The notes beneath the pieces are model-generated. The model was given only the letters and a program-made list of their open reading frames with translations. It made no database searches and was not told the origin of the DNA. DNA of 64,000 nucleotides. Source: Myxococcus hansupus (GTDB lineage Bacteria; Myxococcota; Myxococcia; Myxococcales; Myxococcaceae). Within the stretch, counting starts at the first letter, position 1. Each line of letters opens with the position of its first letter. The stretch spans positions 6,592,501-6,656,500 of the forward strand of contig NZ_CP012109.1 in the NCBI RefSeq assembly GCF_000280925.3, written 5' to 3'. The position numbers and the translations under genes were made by a program. Shown in pieces: positions 1 to 7,933 of this stretch.

Positions 1-498
1 GGCGTGTCCATGACGGTCGTGCGGCCTCCCGTGCTGCTGGGCCCCGGCGACACCCTGGGGCGGTCCACGACCAACGTGGCGCGCGTGCTCAACGGGCGGC
101 TGCCCTTCATCCCCGCCGGGGGCATCGCCTTCACGGACGTGCGTGACGTGGCCCAGGCGCTCGCGCGGCTGTCGCAGAAGGAGACCTGGCGCGACACGTA
201 CCACCTGCCGGGCACCACCCTGCCGCTGCGCACCTTCTTCGAGCGCGTGGGCGAAGTGGCCGGCATCAAGGTGGACCGGCCCGACGTGCCCACGTTCGTC
301 GTCAGCGGGCTCGCCAGGCTGGGCTCGCGCGTCCCCGTCAAGCAACTGCCCGACCCCGTCGTGCTCGAGATGTCGACGTGCCACTGGGGCTTCAAGTCCC
401 TGTGGAGCCACGACGAGCTCGGCTACGCGCCGCGCAGCCACCGGCAGACGCTGAGCGACACGGTGGCGTGGCTGCGGGAGTCCGCGCTCCGCAACTGA
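1..498 (+). CDS. NAD-dependent epimerase/dehydratase, C-terminal part (5' end outside window)
   Basis: The frame is open from base 1, so only the last 165 codons are seen. The visible part looks like the substrate-binding half of an extended short-chain dehydrogenase/NAD-dependent epimerase: VVRPPVLLGPGD near the start matches the conserved R-P-x-x-x-x-G-P strand, and FTDVRDVAQAL matches the usual V-x-D-V-A block after it. The Rossmann nucleotide-binding part and the YxxxK catalytic motif must lie upstream. The substrate cannot be told. Family call is good; the role is unknown. Confidence 0.75.
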   Translation, partial: GVSMTVVRPPVLLGPGDTLGRSTTNVARVLNGRLPFIPAGGIAFTDVRDVAQALARLSQKETWRDTYHLPGTTLPLRTFFERVGEVAGIKVDRPDVPTFVVSGLARLGSRVPVKQLPDPVVLEMSTCHWGFKSLWSHDELGYAPRSHRQTLSDTVAWLRESALRN

Positions 499-600
499 CG
501 CGCCGCCCCGTGCCCCCGCCGGGGGGACGGCGTGGCATGGTGTCGCGCGGCAGAATGCCGCACCTGGAAGGGACGCGAGTTCTGGCAAGAGGGCAGCACC

Positions 601-1710
601 ATGCCCCAGAACTCCGTCCCCTCCCCGCTCTCCCGCGCGGCCTGCGCGCTCCTGCTGGCCTCGCTCTCCCTGGGCGTCCTGAACGCGTGCGGCGACAGCG
701 GCCCGGCCGACTCGCCCTCGCTGTCCGCCGAGGAGCGCCAGCAGTTGGAACAGCGGATTGCCGACCTGGAGGCGGACGTCGCCCAGCTCCAGGCCCAGGT
801 GGCCCAGCAGCAGCAGGACCAGGGCCGCACGGCCCAGGAGAACGCGGCGCTCACCGCGCAGGTCGACACGCTGCGGACGCAACTCGCCGAGGCCCGTGAG
901 CTGTTGGACTCGCAGGACTGGGACGGCGTCCTGGTGCGGCTCGACGAGGCCCGGGGCGAAGTAGAGCGACTCAAGGCGCTGCTCCTGGCCACGGAGGGCC
1001 GTCTGTCGCTCGTGGCGGCGCTCACGTTTGGCGACGCGCCCTTCGCATTGGACCAGCCCTTCACGACGGCCCGCGGCGACACCGTCCAGTTCAGCGAGCT
1101 GCGCTACTGGCTCACCAACGTGAAGCTGCGCAAGCAGGACGGGACGACGGTGGCGCTCGCCAACAGCTACCACCTGATGGACGTGCTGAAGGAGCAGGCG
1201 GTGGAGGGCACCGCGTCCCCCACCGTCCTTCCCGCTCGCCGGCGCGAACAGGTCGACGTGACGGCCGTGCCCGCGGGGACGTACACGGGCATCGAGTTCA
1301 GCGTCGGCGTGGACCCGGCCTACAACGACGACATGAGCCGGCAGTCCGGGGAGCTGCACGTCCTGACGAACATGGCGTCCATCAGTTGGATGTGGTTCAC
1401 CAGCTACATCTTCACCAAGACGAAGGGCCAGTACGTCACGACGGACGGCGGCACCGCGCCCTTCGCGTGGGAGACGGGGACCAACGCGGACTACCGCACG
1501 GTGAGCCAGACGTTCGCGGCGCCCGTCACCGTGAACGCGCAGAAGCAGCTCACGGTTCGCCTGCGCGCGGACGTGGCGACCCTGTTCTCCACGCTCAGCC
1601 CCCGCGTGACGCCCACCATCAATGCGAGCGACGCGACGTCTCGGAGCACGCTGGCCAATGCCTTCCAGGCCATGTTCTCGCTGGGGGCGGTGGAGAACCC
1701 GGACCGATGA
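601..1710 (+). CDS. MbnP-like copper-associated lipoprotein with N-terminal coiled coil
   Basis: 369-residue lipoprotein. A signal peptide ends in a lipobox LNAC with Cys30. Residues about 42-132 are Glu/Gln/Ala-rich heptads, predicted coiled coil. Residues about 136-369 resemble the MbnP domain: FSELRYWLTNVKL, a YHLMDV segment, a GTYTGIEFSVGVDP strand and an aromatic block SWMWF (Trp263, Trp265) followed by YIFTKTKG. In characterised pairs (established knowledge) MbnP is a periplasmic copper-binding protein in which a tryptophan is oxidised to kynurenine by the di-haem enzyme MbnH. The next gene is MbnH-like and overlaps by four bases, which supports the call. An in-frame ATG lies 69 bases upstream, but 601 places the signal peptide correctly. 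The coiled-coil extension is not usual for the family as I know it. Confidence 0.75.
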   Translation: MPQNSVPSPLSRAACALLLASLSLGVLNACGDSGPADSPSLSAEERQQLEQRIADLEADVAQLQAQVAQQQQDQGRTAQENAALTAQVDTLRTQLAEARELLDSQDWDGVLVRLDEARGEVERLKALLLATEGRLSLVAALTFGDAPFALDQPFTTARGDTVQFSELRYWLTNVKLRKQDGTTVALANSYHLMDVLKEQAVEGTASPTVLPARRREQVDVTAVPAGTYTGIEFSVGVDPAYNDDMSRQSGELHVLTNMASISWMWFTSYIFTKTKGQYVTTDGGTAPFAWETGTNADYRTVSQTFAAPVTVNAQKQLTVRLRADVATLFSTLSPRVTPTINASDATSRSTLANAFQAMFSLGAVENPDR

Positions 1711-2801
1711 GGCGCGGGGCGGGCAGCCTCTGCCTGGGGCTGCTGTGGATGGCTTGCGGTGGGACGCCGGGAGGCACGCACCCCAACGCTCCGGAAGAGG
1801 CGGCGCCGCGCGTGTTGCCCGTGGGGTTCTCCTTCCTGCCAGCACCGGAGGACAACCCACTCACGCCCGAGGGCGTCGCCCTGGGGCGCTGGCTGTTCCA
1901 CTCGCCGCGCCTGTCCGGCAACGGGCAGGTGTCCTGCGCGACATGCCACGACCAGGCCCATGCCTTCTCCGTCCCCGAGGCCCTCACCACGCGAGGTGTC
2001 TCGGGACGGCCGCTGGCACGGCACGCCCCCACCCTCATCAACCTCGCCTGGGCGGAGGGCCTCTTCTGGGATGGCGGCGCTCGGAATCTGGAGTCGCTGT
2101 CGCTCGCCCCCCTCACCCATCCGGATGAAATGGGACAGAGCGACCTGGCGGGGATGATGGAAGCGCTGGCCCAGGACGCCTCCGTGGCCCGCCAGTTCGA
2201 AGCCGCCTTCGGCGACGGGCCCCCCACGCTGGGACACCTGCTCCGCGCCCTGGCCCAGTACCAACGCACCCTGGTGTCCGCGCGCTCGCGCTACGACGCG
2301 TGGCGACGGGGCGAAACGGGAGCGCTGCTGACGGCACAGGAGCGTCAGGGTCTGGACCTCGTGCGCACGCGCTGCGCGCCCTGTCATGACGGAGAGCTCT
2401 TCACGGACAACGCCTTCCACAACAACGGACTGGACGCGCACTTCGGCGAGGGCGAGGACGAATCCCGAGGCCGAGGGCGCGTGACGCTGCGGGAGGAAGA
2501 TGCGGGCCGCTACAAGACGCCCACCTTGCGCAACGTCGCGGTGAGCGCGCCGTACATGCATGACGGGCGCTTCGCGACGCTGGAGGACACCCTGCGGCAT
2601 TACCGGCAGGGCGTGGTGCCCTCGCCGACGCTGGACACCGCGCTGCTCCGGGACGGCGAGGCCCCAGGCATTCCCCTGAACGACGCGGAGGTGAGCGCGG
2701 TGCTCGCGTTCCTCCACACGCTGACGGACGCGTCATTCCTCTCGGAGGTGTCACTCGGGCCGCCCTCAATCACCGAGGACGCCACGCGCGCCGTGGACTA
2801 A
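1707..2801 (+). CDS. MbnH/MauG-like di-haem cytochrome c peroxidase
   Basis: 364 residues. The ATG overlaps the stop of the MbnP-like gene (ATGA), so the two are translationally coupled. The N-terminus is a lipoprotein-like signal (LLWMACGG, Cys17). Two haem c sites are visible, CATCH at residues 77-81 and CAPCH at 223-227, the spacing expected of bacterial cytochrome c peroxidase/MauG proteins. A conserved YKTPTLRNVAVSAPYMHDGRF stretch in the C-terminal domain supplies the usual ligand region. By analogy with MbnH it would use peroxide and a high-valent bis-Fe(IV) state to oxidise a tryptophan in its MbnP partner. No methanobactin precursor peptide was seen nearby. A plain peroxidase role is the alternative. 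Confidence 0.85.
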   Translation: MRRGAGSLCLGLLWMACGGTPGGTHPNAPEEAAPRVLPVGFSFLPAPEDNPLTPEGVALGRWLFHSPRLSGNGQVSCATCHDQAHAFSVPEALTTRGVSGRPLARHAPTLINLAWAEGLFWDGGARNLESLSLAPLTHPDEMGQSDLAGMMEALAQDASVARQFEAAFGDGPPTLGHLLRALAQYQRTLVSARSRYDAWRRGETGALLTAQERQGLDLVRTRCAPCHDGELFTDNAFHNNGLDAHFGEGEDESRGRGRVTLREEDAGRYKTPTLRNVAVSAPYMHDGRFATLEDTLRHYRQGVVPSPTLDTALLRDGEAPGIPLNDAEVSAVLAFLHTLTDASFLSEVSLGPPSITEDATRAVD

Positions 2802-2840
2802 CCTGGGCCTTTACCAGCCCACCCACGGATTCGCTCGGAC

Positions 2841-4376
2841 ATGAAGCCCACGCCCGGAGACATCTTTGCCGTCCATCACCCTCGGCTCGACGCCTACACC
2901 GCGGTCCAGGTGACGGGACTGAACGTCAGTGGGAAGAGAGAAAGCGCCTCCGTGCTGGCCCTGGATTGGGTGGGCCCCGCGCTCCCCGATGCCGCGGAGG
3001 TGGCGGCCATGAAGCCCGCCCACTTCAACTTCTACTTCTGGAAGGACCACCGCATCCACGTCTGGACGTCCGCGGAGGTACCGCGCGGCTACATCCATGT
3101 CGGCCACCGGGAGCCGCTCGTCGTCGAAGAGGTCAACAGCTACGCCAACTGGCCCTCCGGCGGCGCGGTCTACAGCCAGCGCCGCTGGGAAGCCCGCCCC
3201 AAGGCGGAGCGGGACCTCTTCAAGCAACTGCAGGCCGAGCCGGACAAGAGCGTGTTGTTCAAGATCGGCGACAGGGAGGTGAACCGCTCGACGCAGCGGC
3301 TCGACACCGACCGGCTCGCCGCCGTGCCCGACCTGTCGGTGTTCGAGCAGCTCCCCCTCCTGACGACCGTCAACGCGGACGCGCCCATCCCCGGCCTCTT
3401 CGACTTCATCCGCGGCCGCCCCTTCGTCGATGAATCGTCGGTGACGAACCATGGCGAGCGCGTCGTCGACCTGCGCGGCGCCCAGTTGACCCGGCTCGTG
3501 CTCGACGCGACAGGGCTCCAAGAGCTCCACTTGAATGACGGCTTGGATTTCCTGTCCCTGGTCGGGCAGGTCAGCCCGGAGCTGAAGATTCACGGGGAAG
3601 CCGATGGGCACTGGCTGACCTTGAGCACCAGCACCTCGGCGGCCTCCTGCTCCGGGCTGGACGCGCTCGACAGCCTGTACGTGACCTCCGCACGCGACGT
3701 GGATGCCGCGAGCATCGTGCAGCGATTCCCCCACCTGACCGAGCTCCGCCTCTGGGGCGCCCCAGGCTCCCTCAGGAACGCCGCTGCGCTGGCGGCGCTC
3801 TCCGGCCTGAAGATGCTGACACTGAAGGACATGTTCGGCATGTCGCCCGACGACTTCCCCGGCGCGGAGCACTTCCCGAAGCTGGGCAAGCTCTGGCTGA
3901 CGAGCATCCCGGCCGAGGTCGCCGCGAAGGTGAAGAAGGACTACAAGGCCGCGACGCGCGACGGGTTGGACCTGTCCGTGACGCAGCCACGCAAGGCGGA
4001 GTGGCTGGCGGAGAACCTGGACAATCCCTTCCGCACCTGGGACGGCGCCGAGAACATCACCTCGGCCCAGGCCAAGAAGGCCGCCGCGCTGTACCGACAG
4101 GCGCGGTCCGCCTCGCTCAAAGCCGCCTCCGAAGAAGCCGGCGCCGCGCTCGTGGCGGCCCTCACCCCCGTCGTCACCGCCTACGCCGAGGGCTTCAACA
4201 CGCTGGACAAGCGCCGTGCGTTCATCTTCACGGAGGAGCGGGAGCACATCTACGTCGCGCTGGTGGGCATCTTCGACGCAGTGGAAGAGAAGCTCCGCGC
4301 CACCGAGGGGGCTCCCGCGCCCTCCCTGGACCGAGAGGCGCTGGTCACCGTGTTCGATTCGATTCGGGACTTCTAG
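2841..4376 (+). CDS. Leucine-rich-repeat-like protein of unknown function
   Basis: 511 residues, no signal peptide or membrane segment. Residues about 1-130 form a mixed region rich in aromatic residues. From about residue 185 to 370 the protein has irregular leucine-rich repeats (LTRLVLDATGLQELHL, LTELRLWG, LKMLTLKD, LGKLWLTS) with roughly 20-25-residue spacing. The last 110 residues are mainly helical (AQAKKAAALYRQARSASLKA). Such cytosolic LRR proteins are usually binding scaffolds; no enzyme motif is seen. Its TAG stop shares bases with the stop of the facing SRPBCC gene. Function unknown. Confidence 0.7.
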   Translation: MKPTPGDIFAVHHPRLDAYTAVQVTGLNVSGKRESASVLALDWVGPALPDAAEVAAMKPAHFNFYFWKDHRIHVWTSAEVPRGYIHVGHREPLVVEEVNSYANWPSGGAVYSQRRWEARPKAERDLFKQLQAEPDKSVLFKIGDREVNRSTQRLDTDRLAAVPDLSVFEQLPLLTTVNADAPIPGLFDFIRGRPFVDESSVTNHGERVVDLRGAQLTRLVLDATGLQELHLNDGLDFLSLVGQVSPELKIHGEADGHWLTLSTSTSAASCSGLDALDSLYVTSARDVDAASIVQRFPHLTELRLWGAPGSLRNAAALAALSGLKMLTLKDMFGMSPDDFPGAEHFPKLGKLWLTSIPAEVAAKVKKDYKAATRDGLDLSVTQPRKAEWLAENLDNPFRTWDGAENITSAQAKKAAALYRQARSASLKAASEEAGAALVAALTPVVTAYAEGFNTLDKRRAFIFTEEREHIYVALVGIFDAVEEKLRATEGAPAPSLDREALVTVFDSIRDF

Positions 4377-4861
4377 CTCCCGGCCCCACCGAACCGCGCG
4401 TCGAGCTTCGTGAGCTGGCTCGTGAAGCCCTCCTGCTGCATCTTCGAGAACTCCTCGCTGTGCATCGCGTCCAGCGTGACCACCATGCGGACGCGGTCGC
4501 CGCTCGGGAGGAAGTCCACGGCGATGTCGCTCTCGTAGGTCGCCACGCCGGGAAGGAAGTCGATGACGTTCCTGAGGACGAGCCGTGAGTGCGGCGCCAC
4601 CTCGGTGAAGCGGGATTGGGTCGCGTGGGAGGTCGGCTGGCCCATCTGCTTCATCGCGGCGATCATCTCCGGCGAATCAGCGACCATGTCGTAACGAAGG
4701 GCGCCGCCGACACGGGCATCCAGCTCCTGAACATCGGCGCGGAAACCCTGCGGCCCCCACCACGACTCGAAGCCCTCCTTCGTGGTCCAGAGCGCCCAGA
4801 GGTCCTGGATGCTCGCACGGTAGCTGCGCTCGATGACGACCTTCGCCTTGTCATTGCTCAT
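4373..4861 (-). CDS. SRPBCC (AHSA1-type) domain protein
   Basis: 162 residues from the ATG at 4861, which overlaps the stop of the ArsR gene (ATGA). The start IERSYRASIQDLWALWTTKEGFESWWGP is the hallmark of the AHSA1/START-like SRPBCC hydrophobic-cavity fold, and the end (FSKMQQEGFTSQLTKLD) is the usual long C-terminal helix. A longer in-frame extension to 4972 exists but would lie inside the ArsR gene. ArsR-SRPBCC operons are very common; the regulator presumably controls the pair. Ligand unknown. Confidence 0.88.
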   Translation of the reverse strand: MSNDKAKVVIERSYRASIQDLWALWTTKEGFESWWGPQGFRADVQELDARVGGALRYDMVADSPEMIAAMKQMGQPTSHATQSRFTEVAPHSRLVLRNVIDFLPGVATYESDIAVDFLPSGDRVRMVVTLDAMHSEEFSKMQQEGFTSQLTKLDARFGGAGS

Positions 4862-5211
4862 TTTCGCTGGCTCCTGGCTTCGCGTTGGCGAGTCTGTTGC
4901 TGCTTCTTCTCCAGGGCGGCCCCGAAACGGTCGAGCCGCGCCTCCCACAATTCCCGGTAGCCGGTGAGCCACCCGTCGAGCTCCCGGAACGGCTCCGGCC
5001 TCAAGGCATAGAGACGGCGCTGCCCCTCCGGCCGCATCGAGACGAAGCCCGACTCCGAGAGGATGCGCAGATGCCGCGAGACACCGGACTGGTGGACTCC
5101 GGCCTTCTCGACGACGTCGCCGACCTGCTGCTCGCCATGCCGTAGGGCCTCCACGATGCGACGGCGCGTTGGGTCGGCGAGCACTTGGAAGACGTCAAGT
5201 TGCATGAGCAT
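4858..5211 (-). CDS. ArsR-family winged-helix transcriptional regulator
   Basis: 117 residues from ATG 5211; an upstream GTG (5223) and a downstream ATG (5205) are alternatives. DVFQVLADPTRRRIVEALRHGEQQVGDVVEKAGVHQSGVSRHLRILSESG is the classic ArsR helix-turn-helix, followed by a wing (VSMRPEGQRRLYALRPEPF). It lacks the CxC metal site of ArsR/SmtB sensors, so it is not an obvious metal regulator; it resembles the SRPBCC-associated subgroup. No Shine-Dalgarno is visible before any candidate start, and an AT-rich promoter-like stretch abuts the gene, so it may be leaderless. It probably autoregulates the two-gene operon. Confidence 0.88.
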   Translation of the reverse strand: MLMQLDVFQVLADPTRRRIVEALRHGEQQVGDVVEKAGVHQSGVSRHLRILSESGFVSMRPEGQRRLYALRPEPFRELDGWLTGYRELWEARLDRFGAALEKKQQQTRQREARSQRK

Positions 5212-5236
5212 GTATATACGCACCCATGCATATATC
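5211..5236 (-). promoter_or_regulatory. AT-rich promoter/operator candidate of the arsR operon
   Basis: In a region of about 65-70% G+C, TATATA (5213-5218) and ATATAT (5230-5235) sit 11 bases apart as rough inverted halves directly at the arsR start. This fits a -10 element and/or an ArsR binding site. It overlaps the GTG alternative start, favouring the ATG starts at 5211 or 5205. Confidence 0.4.
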
Positions 5237-5304
5237 CGTCAAGACCGAGCCCGGCGGGCTTGCTTGCCCTCCAGGGGTCGGCGCAGGTCAGGGCTGGCCG
5301 ATGC

Positions 5305-5850
5305 TCAGTCGGCGAGCACGGGCGGACGGGTCTCGGTCAGCTCAGGCGCGGGCTTGCCACCCGACATGGCGAGCAGCCCCTTGAAGCACCGGAGGGCCAG
5401 AAGCCAGTTCTTCGGCGACTGCATGTCGAGCCCGCCGAGGAGCTGCTTGAGCATGCTCAAGGTGTCGAAGTAGACGCGCTCGCAGACGAGCGTCTCTCGC
5501 TCGTCGAAGATGAAGTACGCCGACATGCGCACCCGGAACCGGCTGCCCGTCGGAGGAATGGGCCCCAGCGGGCCCGTGTGGGTCCCCATCAACCAGAACT
5601 CGACGATGACGGCGTCGTCGCTATGCCGGAACGAGATGATTTCGTGGTGCTGGTCCGGAAACGCGACGCGCGTCTCCCGGTAGTAGTCGCGGACCGCGCG
5701 GTCACCGTCATGCACCACCATGGTGGGGACCAGCTCGTAATGCGGATGGGGGAAGGTCGACAGGACGTCGTCCCAGTTCTGCCTCACCTCATCGCGGAAG
5801 TGGTCCAACACCAGCTTCTGACGCGCCTTGCGTCGGGCCTCTGTCGTCAC
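5305..5850 (-). CDS. SnoaL-like/ester-cyclase-type protein
   Basis: 181 residues from GTG 5850; the frame stays open upstream to 5958, so a longer form is possible. The pattern of an N-terminal helix (ARRKARQKLVLDHF), then HPHYELVPTMVVHDGDRAVRDYYRETRVAFPDQHHEIISFRHSDDAVIVEFWLMGTHTG, matches the SnoaL-like cone fold of the NTF2-like superfamily, where a His/Asp pair often serves catalysis. Such proteins are polyketide cyclases, isomerases or orphan hydrolases. It lies alone between the arsR pair and a membrane protein gene, so the substrate is unknown. Confidence 0.75.
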   Translation of the reverse strand: MTTEARRKARQKLVLDHFRDEVRQNWDDVLSTFPHPHYELVPTMVVHDGDRAVRDYYRETRVAFPDQHHEIISFRHSDDAVIVEFWLMGTHTGPLGPIPPTGSRFRVRMSAYFIFDERETLVCERVYFDTLSMLKQLLGGLDMQSPKNWLLALRCFKGLLAMSGGKPAPELTETRPPVLAD

Positions 5851-5975
5851 GCATGCCTCCGCCGCAGCCACCTGCAGTGGAGGCCGACTCAATTCCACGG
5901 CGCAGACATCGTCAAGGACAAGCGGGAAAACCAGATAACCGGCCCGCATGCGAGGCATTCACGAACCGCTGTCCG

Positions 5976-5998
5976 TCAATGACCTCGAAGGTCATTGA
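5976..5998. promoter_or_regulatory. Perfect 10-bp inverted repeat between divergent genes
   Basis: Arm TCAATGACCT at 5976-5985 and its exact complement at 5989-5998 are separated by CGA. The repeat lies in the roughly 210-base divergent region between the SnoaL-like gene and the small membrane-protein gene. This looks like a regulator-binding site; the cognate regulator is not obvious, though an ArsR gene is nearby. Confidence 0.5.
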
Positions 5999-6059
5999 AA
6001 CAGCCTCGCGTCTTCGTGTCTGAGATAGGCCCACCCTCACCGCTCAGGACGCGCTCCCA

Positions 6060-6440
6060 TTGAGATTCATCGTCCCCACCGCCCTCGTCCTCGTCGGGGT
6101 CATCCACCTCTTGCCGCTCACCGGCGTCCTGGGGCGTGGCCACCTCGAGTCGCTCTATGGAACGGACATCTCCGACCCCAACCTGCTTCTCCTGATGCGG
6201 CACCGGGCCGTCCTGTTCGGACTGCTGGGTGCGTTCCTCGTCTGCGCCGCGTTCACCCCCACGCTCCACACGGCAGCGCTCATCCTGGCGTCAGGGTCCG
6301 TGGTGTCGTTCCTGGGGCTTGCCCAGTCCCTGGGGGCCCACACGCCCCAGGTGCGCCGGGTGGCGACAGTGGACCTGGTCGCGCTCGCGCTCCTCGTGGC
6401 CGCGGCCGTGGCGCACATGTGGGCACGCCGAAGCCACTGA
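6060..6440 (+). CDS. Small four-helix membrane protein
   Basis: 126 residues starting with TTG 6060; no other in-frame start precedes the first membrane segment. Four hydrophobic segments are visible: about residues 3-22, 47-65, 69-90 and 104-120, separated by short polar loops (LESLYGTD, RHRAVLFG). The R-H-R-A-V-L-F-G-L-L-G loop/helix recurs in a widespread family of 4-TM proteins of about 120 residues with no assigned function. There is no sign of an operon partner. The tail ends in a positively charged ARRSH. Function unknown. Confidence 0.7.
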   Translation: MRFIVPTALVLVGVIHLLPLTGVLGRGHLESLYGTDISDPNLLLLMRHRAVLFGLLGAFLVCAAFTPTLHTAALILASGSVVSFLGLAQSLGAHTPQVRRVATVDLVALALLVAAAVAHMWARRSH

Positions 6441-6453
6441 CGTCCGCGCGGCC

Positions 6454-7830
6454 TCAGCGCTCCGCCGAGAAGCCACCATGAAACGTCGTTGGAATGGCGT
6501 GGTCGAAGTGGACCGTCGCCAGCGGCCCGTCCGCCAGGTGCTGACCATCGAGCACGGCCACGTAGGAGTGCTCGGTCTTCGCGTCATAGACGAGGTCGAG
6601 CACGAAGACGTCGTCCTCCCCCTCGCCTCTGGGAACGAGCACCGGCTCGCTCGGGAAATGACCGTCCGGCAGCGCCCACTCTGAACCGCTCCCGCGCTCG
6701 ACGCCGATGCGCGTCACGCCCGAGTGGACCCGCGCCGCGTCCCGCCGCTCGGTCTGAGCGAACAGCGTGTCGTAACGCGCCCCATGACGCAGCGGGTGCA
6801 CCTGCGGGAACTCCGTGGGGACATCGAAGAGTCGCGTCTCCCGCGTGGCGCCGGACTTCAAGTCGAGGTGCAGCCGCGTCAGCATGGGGAGCGCCCCGGT
6901 CGACTCGAGTTCACCGATTTCTCCGAGCGAGAACTCCGGGTAGCGGCAAAAGTCCACGCAGGGCCCAGCCGCGTCCTCGAAGGCGTTCGAGAAGTGCCAG
7001 ACCCAGAACGGGTCGAGTTCGAAGGTCCGCGGTGAATGCACGGCGTCGAGCGGGACGACGATGAGCTGGGCTCCGAGCTCGGGCTTCCATTGGAAGAGCT
7101 GCGTGAGCTCTCCCAGGCACAGCGCCGCTCGAAAGACGTTCAGCCGCACGGGCCCCACGAACAAGAGGAGGTGGCGGTCGGTCGCCATGAAGTCATGCAC
7201 CATGCTCTGCCACGGCGCCTCCACGGTACCGAGCTTCGACGGCACCCCTTCGTCCGGGAGGGCGTACAGGTCGATGTTCATCTTCCGGCCGTAGCGCACC
7301 CCGAAGTTGAACGTCGTCCGGAGCGAAGCCACGCGGTGCGGATGCGCGGAGAAGGCCTCGGACACAATGCCCAGGTCCGTGGCCGCGAGGGTGTCCAACG
7401 TCGCCGGGTCGAGCTCCTGCAAGGGCCCTCCCTCCATCAGCGCGAAGAGCCGCTCCTGCCAGAGGAACACCGACGTGTTGCCCGTCGTCTTCGAGCCGCG
7501 CCGCATCGCCACGCGCATCTTGTCCAGCCACGATGCAGAGGACGTGTAGAGCCAGCGTCCCGCCGCCTGCTCCTCATGGTAGCCCGCGCTCTCCACGATG
7601 CGGCTCGCGCCCTGCGCGCCGCGCCCGTCGAAGCGCACCGCCGTCACGGCGCCGTCGGCCTCGAAGGGATGCGACAGCCGCGTCCCAAACCGCTCGAACA
7701 GGCCCGGGCCCGCACGGAACAACGTCCCCCGCAGCGCCTCCGGGAGCCGCCCCTCCACCCGCAGTGGCTCGAAACCATGCGGGCGGGAGAGGGACTGCAA
7801 CAAGGGACTCACCGCATTCGAGCTGGCCAT
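6454..7830 (-). CDS. Carotenoid oxygenase family protein
   Basis: 458 residues, the normal length for this family. The seven-bladed propeller iron ligands are recognisable: a His in SAHPH (163 or 165), His212 in MVHDF, His279 in WHFSN and His451 in TTFHGG near the C-terminus. Early RGTLFRAGPGLFE and HPFEADGAVTAVRF blocks are also typical. These non-haem Fe(II) dioxygenases split carbon-carbon double bonds of carotenoids, apocarotenoids or stilbenes; the substrate cannot be told here. It is transcribed away from a TetR gene, with a near-perfect dyad in the 103-base gap, so TetR control is likely. There is no signal peptide. Confidence 0.92.
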   Translation of the reverse strand: MASSNAVSPLLQSLSRPHGFEPLRVEGRLPEALRGTLFRAGPGLFERFGTRLSHPFEADGAVTAVRFDGRGAQGASRIVESAGYHEEQAAGRWLYTSSASWLDKMRVAMRRGSKTTGNTSVFLWQERLFALMEGGPLQELDPATLDTLAATDLGIVSEAFSAHPHRVASLRTTFNFGVRYGRKMNIDLYALPDEGVPSKLGTVEAPWQSMVHDFMATDRHLLLFVGPVRLNVFRAALCLGELTQLFQWKPELGAQLIVVPLDAVHSPRTFELDPFWVWHFSNAFEDAAGPCVDFCRYPEFSLGEIGELESTGALPMLTRLHLDLKSGATRETRLFDVPTEFPQVHPLRHGARYDTLFAQTERRDAARVHSGVTRIGVERGSGSEWALPDGHFPSEPVLVPRGEGEDDVFVLDLVYDAKTEHSYVAVLDGQHLADGPLATVHFDHAIPTTFHGGFSAER

Positions 7831-7872
7831 CCACTGCTCCTGAAGGAAGGTGCACCGCCGCCGTCCTCACAT

Positions 7873-7895
7873 AAGTAAGTGAATCTTACTTACTT
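7873..7895. promoter_or_regulatory. TetR operator candidate between carotenoid oxygenase and tetR genes
   Basis: AAGTAAG (7873-7879) and CTTACTT (7885-7891) are exact inverted repeats around TGAAT; an alternative 8-base pairing (AAGTAAGT with ACTTACTT) extends to 7895. It is AT-rich, central to a divergent promoter and of TetR-operator size. It lies about 40 bases from both start codons, so one site could control both genes. Confidence 0.65.
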
Positions 7896-7933
7896 TGCAA
7901 CGGGGCACCGTTCCCACTACCCTGCCTCCTCGG

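Noticed and set aside
1-2840. Search for a methanobactin precursor near the MbnP/MbnH-like pair
   Set aside because: No short Cys-containing leader-core peptide with a ribosome site was found.
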